A stretch of DNA of 64,000 bases, taken from a bacterium (GTDB lineage: Bacteria; Bacillota; Clostridia; Lachnospirales; Lachnospiraceae). The notes beneath the pieces are model-generated. The model did not search any database and was not told the origin of the DNA. It saw only the letters and a list, made by a program, of their open reading frames with translations. Below are positions 34,333-44,206 of this stretch, in pieces. A program made the position numbers and the translations under genes. The stretch is taken from positions 1-64,000 of the forward strand of contig SFRL01000013.1 in NCBI GenBank assembly GCA_004562765.1, in the 5' to 3' direction. Numbering within the stretch: the stretch's first letter is position 1; every line of letters begins with the position of its first letter.

Positions 34333-36420
34333 TTACGGCTGATCCGTTCCCTCGATATCCATGGAATCCTCCGCGTTATCCGAAGGCCCCACATAGATCA
34401 CGTCGGAAACCTGTGTCTCCACAGGTGTTTCGCTCTGTGCGCTGTCTGCGCCTGTGTGTTCCACACTGTCTGACGCATCAGTCTCAGAAGCTGCTTTCTT
34501 TTCCTCCTCAGGGTCATCCAGTCCCTTCATCTCACGGAAGATCTTCATGAATTCCTTACCGGTGATGGTCTCCTTCTCGTACAGGTAGTCGGAGATGCGG
34601 TCTAATACCTCACGATTTTCCTCCAGCAGCTTTGTCGCATCCGCATAGGCATCCTTGATCATCTTCTGGACAACCTTGTCGATCTGGGCGGCAGTCTCCT
34701 CGCCGCAGTTCAATACCGGGCGTCCGTCCAGATAGCGGTTTTCCACGGATTCCAGACTCATCATACCAAATTCCTCAGACATGCCGTACTGTGTCACCAT
34801 CGCGCGGGCGATGCGTGTCGCCATTTCAATATCGTTGGCAGCGCCGCTGGTTGCTGAGTGGAAGATCAGCTCCTCCGCCGCACGTCCTGCCATGTACGTC
34901 TTGATCTTTGCTACCAGCTCATCCTTTGTCTGTAAAAACTTCTCCTCCTCAGGAGTCTGCAGCGTATATCCGAGAGCGCCCATTGTTCTGGGAACGATCG
35001 TGATCTTTTGTACCGGTTCCGTATTCTTCTGAAGAGCAGCCACCATCGCGTGGCCAACCTCATGGTAAGCGACGATCTTACGCTCCTGATCGCTCATGGT
35101 GCGATCCTTCTTCTCCTTGCCGCCCACTGCAACGATCTCAAATGCCTCAAACAGATCACTCTGGTTCACAAAGGCGCGACCGTGTTTCACTGCAATGATC
35201 GCAGCCTCATTGATGATATTGGCAAGGTCGGAGCCGACCAGACCTGCGGATGCCAGTGCAATTGCATCCAGATCGACGGTCTCATCCATCTTCACATCCT
35301 TGGAATGTACTTTCAGTGTCTCGAGACGACCCTTCTGATCCGGCTTATCCACGATGATCCGGCGGTCAAAACGACCCGGACGCAGCAACGCCTTGTCCAG
35401 CACCTCCGGACGGTTGGTTGCCGCCAGGATCAAGAGTCCCTTTGAGGTATCAAATCCATCCATCTCTGCCAGCAGCTGGTTTAATGTCTGCTCACGCTCG
35501 TCGTTGCCGCCGTAACGGGTGTCACGGCTCTTTCCGATGGCATCGATCTCATCGATAAAGATAATACAGGGTGCCTGTTTCTGCGCTTCCTTAAACAGAT
35601 CACGCACACGGGAAGCTCCCACACCCACGAACATCTCCACAAAGTCTGAACCTGCCAGTGAGAAAAACGGCACGCCCGCCTCTCCGGCTACTGCCTTTGC
35701 CAGTAATGTCTTACCGGTTCCGGGAGGTCCTACGAGCAGAGCACCCTTCGGCAGCTTGGCACCGATCTGCGTATATTTCTTCGGATTATGCAGGAAATCA
35801 ACCACCTCCTGCAGAGATTCCTTGGCTTCATCCTGTCCGGCTACGTCCTTGAAGGTCACGCCGGTCTTTTTCTCCACATAAACCTTTGCGTTGCTCTTGC
35901 CAACGCCCATGGCACCGCCACCCATACGCTTCATGAGGAATCCCATCAGACCCCAAATGATCACAAGCGGAAGCAGGAAACTCACGATGTTGTAGATCCA
36001 TCCGGCAGTGTTGTCCGGGATCTCTCCCTTAATATCCACACCGGCTTCCTTCAGCATCGGAACAAGGTCCTCATCTCCCACATATCCGGTATAATAGGTG
36101 ATGGGCACGACCTCATCCTCACTGGCTTTCGGCGTGATATCGATCTGCTGGGAGCTGAGCACCACGCTCTCAACCTTGCCTTCATCCACCATCTGCAAAA
36201 ACTCCGTATAAGAGATCTCCCGGGCGGTCATCTGGGTCTGCCACTTGCTGATGAGACTCATAAACAGCAGCGCAACCAGCGTAATGAGCACAAACATCAT
36301 CACCATCTGTCCGTTACGGTTGTTGCGCGATCCTCCGCCGTTATTGTTGTTTCCACCGTTCTGGTTATTATTTTTGTTATTCGGATTGCTTCCTCCGCCT
36401 CCGAAATTACCGTTTTCCAT
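34333..36420 (-). CDS. ftsH: ATP-dependent zinc metalloprotease FtsH
   Basis: Membrane AAA+ protease for quality control. About 695 residues from the ATG at 36420 (AGAAAGG site). Order: Asn/Gly-rich N-terminal stretch (about 8-36), membrane segment (about 38-58), periplasmic-side domain, second segment (about 130-150), AAA domain (GPPGTGKTLLAKAVAG, IIFIDEIDAIG), zinc site HEVGHAM, and an acidic Ser/Asp/Glu-rich C-terminal tail of about 60 residues. Two low-complexity ends make it longer than the E. coli enzyme (647 residues). Confidence 0.95.
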   Translation of the reverse strand: MENGNFGGGGSNPNNKNNNQNGGNNNNGGGSRNNRNGQMVMMFVLITLVALLFMSLISKWQTQMTAREISYTEFLQMVDEGKVESVVLSSQQIDITPKASEDEVVPITYYTGYVGDEDLVPMLKEAGVDIKGEIPDNTAGWIYNIVSFLLPLVIIWGLMGFLMKRMGGGAMGVGKSNAKVYVEKKTGVTFKDVAGQDEAKESLQEVVDFLHNPKKYTQIGAKLPKGALLVGPPGTGKTLLAKAVAGEAGVPFFSLAGSDFVEMFVGVGASRVRDLFKEAQKQAPCIIFIDEIDAIGKSRDTRYGGNDEREQTLNQLLAEMDGFDTSKGLLILAATNRPEVLDKALLRPGRFDRRIIVDKPDQKGRLETLKVHSKDVKMDETVDLDAIALASAGLVGSDLANIINEAAIIAVKHGRAFVNQSDLFEAFEIVAVGGKEKKDRTMSDQERKIVAYHEVGHAMVAALQKNTEPVQKITIVPRTMGALGYTLQTPEEEKFLQTKDELVAKIKTYMAGRAAEELIFHSATSGAANDIEMATRIARAMVTQYGMSEEFGMMSLESVENRYLDGRPVLNCGEETAAQIDKVVQKMIKDAYADATKLLEENREVLDRISDYLYEKETITGKEFMKIFREMKGLDDPEEEKKAASETDASDSVEHTGADSAQSETPVETQVSDVIYVGPSDNAEDSMDIEGTDQP

Positions 36421-36473
36421 AAATCTATCTGTACCTTTCTTTTTACTTGCGTATAATATAAACACTTCCTATC

Positions 36474-36502
36474 ATTATAAGAGCAATCCGCTGCGATTTC
36501 AA
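36474..36502 (-). promoter_or_regulatory. Promoter of ftsH
   Basis: TTGAAA (36502-36497), a 17-base spacer and TATAAT (36479-36474) on minus, about 55 bases upstream of the ATG. It probably also drives uvrC. Confidence 0.85.
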
Positions 36503-36592
36503 TATGAACTTTTCCGTTTTTTCTAAACAATTTCTAAATAAATTCTTAATTTTCTAAAGCCTGTTACGCTGGTTTTCTTTTTCGCCCCGATG

Positions 36593-36598
36593 TATAAT
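36593..36598 (+). promoter_or_regulatory. Probable -10 of the pyrG promoter
   Basis: TATAAT at 36593-36598, 46 bases upstream of the pyrG ATG. No good -35 hexamer is found at 16-18 bases, only a T-rich GGTTTTCT segment. Confidence 0.5.
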
Positions 36599-36643
36599 TG
36601 GAAGATATTATTACAATGAATCAGATATCAGGAGGAACTTATT

Positions 36644-38251
36644 ATGTCCGTAAAGTACGTATTTGTCACCGGCGGTGTTGTTTCCGGTCTGGGCAAAGGA
36701 ATTACAGCAGCATCCCTCGGCCGTCTGCTGAAGGCGCGCGGCTATACAGTCACCATGCAGAAATTTGATCCCTACATCAATATCGATCCGGGAACGATGA
36801 ATCCGATCCAGCACGGCGAAGTATTTGTAACGGATGACGGCACGGAGACAGATCTCGATCTCGGACATTATGAGCGCTTTATTGATGAGAGTTTAACCAA
36901 AAATTCAAATGTTACAACCGGTAAAATTTACTGGTCTGTCCTTCAAAAAGAGCGCCGAGGCGATTACGGCGGCGGCACGGTTCAGGTCATTCCTCATATT
37001 ACAAATGAGATCAAGAGCCGCTTCTACCGCAACTATACCTCTGATGATACACATATTGCCATCATTGAAGTAGGCGGAACCGTCGGCGATATCGAAAGTC
37101 AGCCCTTTTTAGAGTCGATCCGTCAGTTCCAGCATGAAGTCGGACGTGAAAACGCGATCCTCATTCATGTTACACTCATTCCTTATATTAAAGCATCCGG
37201 CGAGCTGAAGACAAAGCCGACGCAGGCATCCGTAAAAGAGCTGCAGGGAATGGGTATCCAGCCCGACATCATCGTCTGTCGCAGCGAGCACGAGGTGGAT
37301 CAGGGTATTCGGGACAAGATCGCGCTCTTCTGTAATGTGCCCAGCTCACACGTATTGCAGAATCTGGATGTGGAATATTTATATGAAGCTCCCCTTGTGA
37401 TGGAAAAAGAGAATTTGGCAAAGGTAGCCTGCGAGTGTCTGCATTTGGACTGCCCCGAGCCGGATCTGAAAGACTGGGAGGAAATGGTAGACGCGCTGCG
37501 CCATCCGAACAAGGATGTCACCGTAGCCCTTGTCGGAAAATATACCCAGCTTCACGATGCTTATATCTCTGTGGTAGAGGCCTTAAAGCATGGTGGGATT
37601 GCCAGCCGTTCCACGGTTCATATCAAGTGGGTGGATTCGGAGCTGGTAACCGAAGAAAATGTAGCAGAAATACTTGGAGATGTCAGCGGAATCCTTGTAC
37701 CCGGCGGATTTGGCACCCGCGGCGTAGAAGGCATGATCATCGCCTGTCAATATGCCCGCGAGCACAAGGTGCCTTATCTGGGTCTGTGCCTTGGCATGCA
37801 GGTGTCTATCATTGAATTTGCCCGCCATGTCTGCGAGCTTCACGATGCCCACAGCATCGAGATCGATCCCCAGACCACCCATCCGGTCATTGCGCTGATG
37901 CCCGATCAGGACGAAGACGGCGACATCGGCGGCACACTCCGCCTCGGTTCCTACCCTTGCGAGCTGGCAGAAGATTCAAAGGCTTATGCATTATACGGAA
38001 CGAAAACGATCCACGAGCGTCATCGCCACCGCTATGAGGTCAACAACGATTACCGTGCCATCCTCACACAGAACGGCATGAGTCTCTGCGGTCTCTCTCC
38101 CGACGGACATATCGTGGAGATGATCGAGCAGCCGGATCACCCGTGGTTTGTTGCCACACAGGCACATCCGGAGCTCAAATCCCGCCCCAACCGCCCGCAC
38201 CCGCTGTTCCGCGGCTTTGTGGAGGCGGCGCTGGAATATCAGAAAAAATAA
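36644..38251 (+). CDS. pyrG: CTP synthase
   Basis: Makes CTP from UTP, ATP and glutamine. 535 residues: N-terminal amidoligase domain (YVFVTGGVVSGLGKGITAASLG, FDPYINIDPGTMNP) and C-terminal class I glutamine amidotransferase domain (PGGFGTRGVEGM, nucleophile in LGLCLGMQ, final HPE in AQAHPELKSRP). A strong AGGAGG site precedes the ATG. It is the only plus-strand gene between 13 and 52 kb and is followed by a strong terminator. Confidence 0.97.
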   Translation: MSVKYVFVTGGVVSGLGKGITAASLGRLLKARGYTVTMQKFDPYINIDPGTMNPIQHGEVFVTDDGTETDLDLGHYERFIDESLTKNSNVTTGKIYWSVLQKERRGDYGGGTVQVIPHITNEIKSRFYRNYTSDDTHIAIIEVGGTVGDIESQPFLESIRQFQHEVGRENAILIHVTLIPYIKASGELKTKPTQASVKELQGMGIQPDIIVCRSEHEVDQGIRDKIALFCNVPSSHVLQNLDVEYLYEAPLVMEKENLAKVACECLHLDCPEPDLKDWEEMVDALRHPNKDVTVALVGKYTQLHDAYISVVEALKHGGIASRSTVHIKWVDSELVTEENVAEILGDVSGILVPGGFGTRGVEGMIIACQYAREHKVPYLGLCLGMQVSIIEFARHVCELHDAHSIEIDPQTTHPVIALMPDQDEDGDIGGTLRLGSYPCELAEDSKAYALYGTKTIHERHRHRYEVNNDYRAILTQNGMSLCGLSPDGHIVEMIEQPDHPWFVATQAHPELKSRPNRPHPLFRGFVEAALEYQKK

Positions 38252-38280
38252 GAATTAGGAGACGAAGTTTCCTATACGAC

Positions 38281-38308
38281 AAAAAAGCGCTGCACGCAGC
38301 GCTTTTTT
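38281..38308. terminator. Bidirectional terminator between pyrG and the giant operon
   Basis: AAAAAAGCGCTG (38281-38292) pairs with CAGCGCTTTTTT (38297-38308), with A/T runs on both sides, so it can work for pyrG on plus and for the four-gene operon on minus. Confidence 0.93.
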
Positions 38309-38322
38309 ATTTTGGTATTTCA

Positions 38323-41300
38323 TCAGGCAAGGATTTTACTGTACTTTATTGCAGCTGTGCCGAGCCGCTTGAGGGAGGCCATCAGATTCTCGCAGATCAC
38401 ATCCGCCATGATATCAAAGAACGTATCCGGCTCCTGATCTTTCACACCGTCATTATTCGGCTTTTCCAGCTCATTTAGGATCATATCATAGTACTGATGT
38501 AAAAATGCACTTTCCATCTCGCGTATGAGCTCCTCATCCTGCTGGTCCTGAGCATCACGCAGCGCATGATAGAGTGCCTGAAGTGTCTCGCCATCATTCT
38601 CCTGATCACGAAACATAGGTTCCAATATTTCATCCATCGCTGTTCTTTGCTCCGGATCTTCCAGTTTTTCACGCACCTCAGCTAATGCATAATTAACAAT
38701 ATACGACCGGTGTGCCTCACAGTATGCATCATAAGCGCGTTCTTTGAGCTGTGCCAGTTCCTCTGCCGGTTTGTTAGCTTTATATGCCTTCTGCAGTTCT
38801 TTACATACAGTATCATACTCATTTGCTTCAGCTCTTCCTCTGGCTTCAATCCTGTCCAAATATGTACACAGTGCGGCCACCTGATTGGTACAATCTACAC
38901 CGTATTTCATTTTATGATAGATTGCGAGTGTGTCCGTTTCTACATGCCGCACTTCTTCTTTCGAAAGATATGGCTTAACGTTCTGCAGAGTCTCATCTAC
39001 GAGCTTTTTGGCCCCATCAGACTGCCCAGGCTGCTTAGGCTGCCCCCCTTTAAAATGTTTAGGTAGAATATCAGTAATAATAGTCTTCAGACTTTCAAAG
39101 TCATTTTTAGGACCGCATACAATCGTCTGATAATTGGAGGTAAATACACCCCTTCCTTGGTATTGATCAGCCTCTAACATAAACTTCTCACGTTCCGCCA
39201 TTCGTTTTGTAAACCTCTCTTTTGACTCTTGGTCCAGATTCTCGTTCATGAAATAGCCCTTCACCTTCACCTCATCCTTTGTAGCATCATTCAGCACATC
39301 CAGATCCTTTTTCATAGAACTGATCATACTATTCATTTCATCCAGTGTATTCTGAAGACGGAGCTGGCATTGTGAAAAATTGAAGATCGCGGAGGGAACT
39401 TCAATTCCAAGCTCCTGGGCCTTGAGCAGCGCAACTGCGATCCGCTGACCGGAGCTCTCCTGATTACCCACCCGAAACACCTTCTCTACCGTCTCTCCCA
39501 ACGCTTTCTGCTTTTCCTGATATACTTCTTCACTTGTATGCTCCAGCAGACGATGAAGACCGTTGCAAAACGCCTGGGAATCACCGGCCGCCGCTGCAGC
39601 CACCATTCGCGTAACCTCCGTCTGCTGCTCACTCGTCAGCGTTGTGGCATTTCCAAAGTCAATGACCGTCAGTCCGTCGTCATCGATCAGCATATTGCCG
39701 GCGTGCAGATCACCGTGATAAAATCCCTTTCCGAAAATACCCTCTGTTACCCACTGCTGTGCAAGGTCTGCCAGATAGGTCTGCCGCTTCTGAAGCTGAG
39801 CGAGCTTCTTTGCAATCATATCCCGGTGCTTTTTGATCTTATACATCTGATCAGGCTTTCGAAATTGAGGAACTGTTTTTTGATCTTTTTTGATCATTTT
39901 CACGCTGCCATCCGCATTGTGTGCATAAAGCTCTCTCTCCAGTTCCTCTTTCATCTCATGAAGTTCATCCAGATATTTATCGATCGTTGTTCCGGGAGCC
40001 TTCTCCAGAACAAGTGAATTGACCGTCGGCTCGATCAGGGAATTTACCTTCATGGACTGCACCGTTGTGGTTTTTTGATCATAAACCTTTCCCGCCTCCA
40101 CATTCTGCGCTTCAAAGGAGAGATCCAATTCCTCTGCGATGCGCAGAAGCTGGCCACTGTAGGTTGCCCACATACCACGGTTTTCATCCGTCTGATTCGC
40201 ACAGGAAAGCATGACCCACTTCTCGCGCTCCATACGATTGCGCACATCCGGGCGAAGCAATTTTACAACCACTTCACTGCCTTCATCAGGTATTCCCGGT
40301 CCATAGATCTTGCACAAAAATGCCTGACCGACAGATGCCGCGCCAAGCGCACGCGTTACTTCTATTCGTGTCACCTTTCCGTGAGAACGCTCAACCATGC
40401 CCAGCAGTTGTGCCTTTACGATCTCATCCGGTATTGGCGCAAGGTTTGATTTCATATCCCTTAACGCGTCCCTGAGCACTTCAGGCATTGCCTCCAACGG
40501 CAGACCCTGCATCATTTTCTGAAGAAGCGGTCCCGCTCCTTTCAGAATTCCGGACAGAAAGATGCCTCCCTCACGCTGCAGCTGTGCTGTCTTCATCTCT
40601 TCTGTCGCATCCTCCGGAAGCGCTACACGCGGCTTTGCGTTACGCAGTGCAGAAGCAAACATTGCCCGCTGATCCATAAGTGGCATACTCATAAAATAGT
40701 TTTCCATCACGATCCGAATGAATTTTCCCTGTCCGCTGGAGCCCTGCGCAGATTTCTCCATGATCTTATTCAGTTTGTCAACGGATTCCTGCTTAAGCCT
40801 ATTTCTCTCCGTTTCCAGATCCATCAGTTTCTTCTGTTCCGCCTTATTCTGATCATTCAACTTATCAGGGCTGATTTTCCTTAATTGATTATAGTATGGA
40901 TGCTCCTTATAGAATGTCTTCAGCTGCTCATTTACCTTTTTTAAATTATCTTCCACCTTTGTATCATCCAGCAGATCCGGTTCATTTGCATCATCCGCAC
41001 CCTCGCCAAACGCATCTTTCACAGCCGCCGAGATGTTTTTCTGCACATTAATAAGCATAGCCTGCACGGTTTCCTCGATCTGAGCATCGATTTCTTTCAG
41101 TTTGTTCTCCGCGCCCTCTGTTTGCAGTTGATTCAGGATCAGCGAACGGATCATGCCATCATTCATAAAACCCAGAAATGGAACGAAACCTCTGATGCCA
41201 TTCAACGCGTCACGCACGGTATCCCGCAGTTCTTCCATACCCTCTAAAGGGATCTTCGCCAGTATCTCCTCGACCATCTGCGGATGTTTAATAATCATTA

Positions 41301-44154
41301 CCAGCGTATCTACATGCTTTTCCAGCATCAGTCTGAGCCGGTCCACCGGCTTCTTCATGGTCTCATCAGCCTTCCAGGTTTCCTGCGAAAAGACCAGATC
41401 CGAAACGAGGTCTTTCACTTTCTCTTCCTCGTCTGACCAGTCGCCTTCTTCCTTATGCTTCGTCACCCGATGCTCGGGCATGCTCACACGGACATCATGG
41501 ATCCCCAGTTCTCTTTCCTGCTCCTGCATCTTTGTCTGCATTTTCAACAGTTCCAGTGTCTCATCACCATTGATGCGTTCGTAGTTCTCGATCTTGTCCA
41601 CCGCTTCTATCACAGCATCCGCAGTCATCTGTCCTGCCAGCAGTTTGGAAGCAAAATCCTTCAACTTCTTTGCCGGTACATTGTTAAAGAAATCGCTCGG
41701 TTGACCTGTTTTCCCGGTCAGCACCTTCAGACAGAGTTTTCTGGATCGAATCCACTCTGCCATATTTTCCTCCTGTACCTCCAGTCCATCTATGACCTCC
41801 TGCACGCGCTCTGCACCGTACAGCTCTTCGTGTCCAATGACATCCGTTTCCATTGCATCAGCGATAATGGCTGCGTTTGCCGGGATGGTCAGCTTTTTGC
41901 CATCAATCTCAAGCTTTAATATCTGGCTGTCTTCCTGAAACAGCCGAAAGTCAACACCCGCCACACGTAGTTCTGCGTCAAAGGTTCCTCCTGCCGCGGC
42001 AAAATACCTCATAGATCTATATAGATCCTTATAATCCTGCATTTCCTCAACTGAATTTGCATTTATAAACGCTGACGGGCTGTCTGCCAAAAGAAGCACG
42101 GATGCGATCTTACGTGCCCCCGGCGCTAACATATCCAGTTCATACCGGATATCCCTGCTGGTCATTTGTCCCTGTTCTTCCTGTGGAGCCTCCTGCTGCC
42201 GCTCTTTCGCCAGCATTGCCTCCGGACACGTCGTTGCCTCTGCCAGTGTTTTCACCAATTGTCTTATTTTGAGCCTTTCTTTTTCGTCCTCCAGTCCTGC
42301 TTTCAGCGCTGCAAAACCAACGGCAAAACGTGTTCCCTCCAACTCCTTCGCCACAAATTCCATTGCTTTAAACCGGTTTTTGTTGATACCATAGTTAGCG
42401 CAGAGTTCATCGAGCTCATTTCCAAATGCGATCATCTGTGTCGCTTCCTCCGAAGAAAGCCCGCTCTGAATCGCCCTTGCCTTCCATTCATCCAGCTTCT
42501 GCAGCTTGTCACACAGTTCTTTTAAACTCTCCATTCCAAGACGGGTTTTTTCCATATCCCCCTGCAACACGCTGCTCGTTGACAAACGCTCTTCCACTGC
42601 CTCCTGAAGCCCGTTTGATCCCCGTTCCGACAGATCTCCAAACCTCAGAGCTTTACAAGTCTTACTGATACCAATTTCATTTTCATCTACAAAATAAAAT
42701 GCCACATTTGAAATGGTCTCCTCCAGCATATGCTCTGCAAGCGCCCGCCCGGTCTCTGTGCTGGCAGCCACCAGATGAATGACTCTGGCAGCGATCACCT
42801 TATCTGTATTCCACGTTCCTTCAGCCAGCTCCAGTCCATTGTCCCCGCCACCGGTTAAGTGTGTGATCTGTGCACGACATTTCTCTAAGGCAATATAGAT
42901 CTGATCCCGCAAAAGTGACAGATTGCCCTTTACCAGACGATCCATCTGACGCTCAGTAAGCTCCGGAAACGTTTCATGCCGCCCATCATTCCACGTCCAC
43001 TCCCGCGCAATTTTCAGCACATTGTTGATCTCTTCTTTGAATTTCTTCTCTCTTTCGCTCGTCGTAAAGGAACGCTCATAGGCATTTGCATTCCCTCCGA
43101 TCATCTGATGCGCCTTTTTCGCCAGTGCAAACTGCACCGGGTCCTCTTTTGATCCCCGATGGAGCGTTTTTGCAACAACTGATGACCGCATATTGACAAG
43201 CGCGATCACATCACGGATCGCCTGACGGGATAAGGGCAACGCCTGATCCGCGGTAAAGTCGATCTCCAGGATCTTTTGCATGCGTTCCATCAATTCCGGT
43301 GTCCGATCATTGCCCAGTCGCTGCATTACAATGGTAAGGAAACGCTGACGCAGCAGATAATTATCGGTGGAAGCATCTCCTTTTGACCGTGAGAGCATGC
43401 CGTTGTTGATGATCTTCAATTCTCCGCCGGAAAACTCCACCTGCCCCCGATTGTACGTGCCAAGTACAGCAATAAAGTCATTATAGGTCAGATCAGCCAT
43501 ACTTCTCTCAACGGGTGTTTCGACAGGTGTCTCCTCTGCTTTCTCCCCTTTCTCCAGCAGATCCCTGACACTTTGGACATCCTCAAACTGTTCTCCCTCC
43601 CGGATCCGCTGCTTTGCCTCAGCCAGCCAGCCGGCCTCCCGACGCAGATGAGTCAGCGTATCCATCACCAGCTGCTTGCGTTCCTTTCCTGTTTGAAAGG
43701 TTGGATTCTTGTGGTCACAATAATACTGACAATGGGAGATCGCCAACAGATACGCGTTCTCCACTTCCTCGATATTCGCTACGCTGACAGCACCCTGACG
43801 CACTTCCGCAAGCTTCTGTTCCAGCGATTCGATACTGTTTTTGACATTCGCCATCTCCTTGCTGTCACCGGTAGTCTTTGTGCTGTTCAGCAGAACATGA
43901 GACAGATTTCGTCCCTGGATCGCCTGCAGACGATATTTTTTCTGATCTGTGATCTCCAGCTCGGCAGTCGGAAAATGAAGCGCCTGGTCGATCAGCTTCA
44001 TATCCTGCCTGGTCTGTTCCATGCTGTAAAACTGCCTGTCATAGCCCTGTGCGTCCTTTTCCATATTTTTCGCCACACGGGTCTCCTGTGTCAGGATCTG
44101 GTCAACCTGTGTTTTTGTAATCTGCTGGTTCATATTCTCATGATGAATTGACAT
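38323..44154 (-). CDS. Giant protein with a UbiB/ABC1-type atypical kinase domain
   Basis: 1943 residues. Residues 1 to about 1220 are charged, mostly helical, with no motif I recognise. The kinase-like domain spans about 1225-1560: an N-terminal KMMQ where UbiB has KxGQ, the Ala-rich loop LGAASVGQAF (A-S-V-G-Q at 1273-1277), ATP-site lysine K1298 in VVVKLLRP, EELDLSFEAQN, catalytic loop HGDLHAGN (1480-1487), and DFGN with D1499. All catalytic residues are present. The last 380 residues are again charged helices. No signal peptide or membrane segment. It is the last gene of the operon, 52 bases after the calpain-like gene, with an AGGGAGGA site. UbiB proteins normally serve quinone synthesis; no such genes are near. 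Confidence 0.85.
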   Translation of the reverse strand: MSIHHENMNQQITKTQVDQILTQETRVAKNMEKDAQGYDRQFYSMEQTRQDMKLIDQALHFPTAELEITDQKKYRLQAIQGRNLSHVLLNSTKTTGDSKEMANVKNSIESLEQKLAEVRQGAVSVANIEEVENAYLLAISHCQYYCDHKNPTFQTGKERKQLVMDTLTHLRREAGWLAEAKQRIREGEQFEDVQSVRDLLEKGEKAEETPVETPVERSMADLTYNDFIAVLGTYNRGQVEFSGGELKIINNGMLSRSKGDASTDNYLLRQRFLTIVMQRLGNDRTPELMERMQKILEIDFTADQALPLSRQAIRDVIALVNMRSSVVAKTLHRGSKEDPVQFALAKKAHQMIGGNANAYERSFTTSEREKKFKEEINNVLKIAREWTWNDGRHETFPELTERQMDRLVKGNLSLLRDQIYIALEKCRAQITHLTGGGDNGLELAEGTWNTDKVIAARVIHLVAASTETGRALAEHMLEETISNVAFYFVDENEIGISKTCKALRFGDLSERGSNGLQEAVEERLSTSSVLQGDMEKTRLGMESLKELCDKLQKLDEWKARAIQSGLSSEEATQMIAFGNELDELCANYGINKNRFKAMEFVAKELEGTRFAVGFAALKAGLEDEKERLKIRQLVKTLAEATTCPEAMLAKERQQEAPQEEQGQMTSRDIRYELDMLAPGARKIASVLLLADSPSAFINANSVEEMQDYKDLYRSMRYFAAAGGTFDAELRVAGVDFRLFQEDSQILKLEIDGKKLTIPANAAIIADAMETDVIGHEELYGAERVQEVIDGLEVQEENMAEWIRSRKLCLKVLTGKTGQPSDFFNNVPAKKLKDFASKLLAGQMTADAVIEAVDKIENYERINGDETLELLKMQTKMQEQERELGIHDVRVSMPEHRVTKHKEEGDWSDEEEKVKDLVSDLVFSQETWKADETMKKPVDRLRLMLEKHVDTLVMIIKHPQMVEEILAKIPLEGMEELRDTVRDALNGIRGFVPFLGFMNDGMIRSLILNQLQTEGAENKLKEIDAQIEETVQAMLINVQKNISAAVKDAFGEGADDANEPDLLDDTKVEDNLKKVNEQLKTFYKEHPYYNQLRKISPDKLNDQNKAEQKKLMDLETERNRLKQESVDKLNKIMEKSAQGSSGQGKFIRIVMENYFMSMPLMDQRAMFASALRNAKPRVALPEDATEEMKTAQLQREGGIFLSGILKGAGPLLQKMMQGLPLEAMPEVLRDALRDMKSNLAPIPDEIVKAQLLGMVERSHGKVTRIEVTRALGAASVGQAFLCKIYGPGIPDEGSEVVVKLLRPDVRNRMEREKWVMLSCANQTDENRGMWATYSGQLLRIAEELDLSFEAQNVEAGKVYDQKTTTVQSMKVNSLIEPTVNSLVLEKAPGTTIDKYLDELHEMKEELERELYAHNADGSVKMIKKDQKTVPQFRKPDQMYKIKKHRDMIAKKLAQLQKRQTYLADLAQQWVTEGIFGKGFYHGDLHAGNMLIDDDGLTVIDFGNATTLTSEQQTEVTRMVAAAAAGDSQAFCNGLHRLLEHTSEEVYQEKQKALGETVEKVFRVGNQESSGQRIAVALLKAQELGIEVPSAIFNFSQCQLRLQNTLDEMNSMISSMKKDLDVLNDATKDEVKVKGYFMNENLDQESKERFTKRMAEREKFMLEADQYQGRGVFTSNYQTIVCGPKNDFESLKTIITDILPKHFKGGQPKQPGQSDGAKKLVDETLQNVKPYLSKEEVRHVETDTLAIYHKMKYGVDCTNQVAALCTYLDRIEARGRAEANEYDTVCKELQKAYKANKPAEELAQLKERAYDAYCEAHRSYIVNYALAEVREKLEDPEQRTAMDEILEPMFRDQENDGETLQALYHALRDAQDQQDEELIREMESAFLHQYYDMILNELEKPNNDGVKDQEPDTFFDIMADVICENLMASLKRLGTAAIKYSKILA

Positions 44155-44206
44155 ACGATTTCCTCCCTCTACTGTTCTGTTGCAATGATGTTCGGTTTGC
44201 TGTCAC

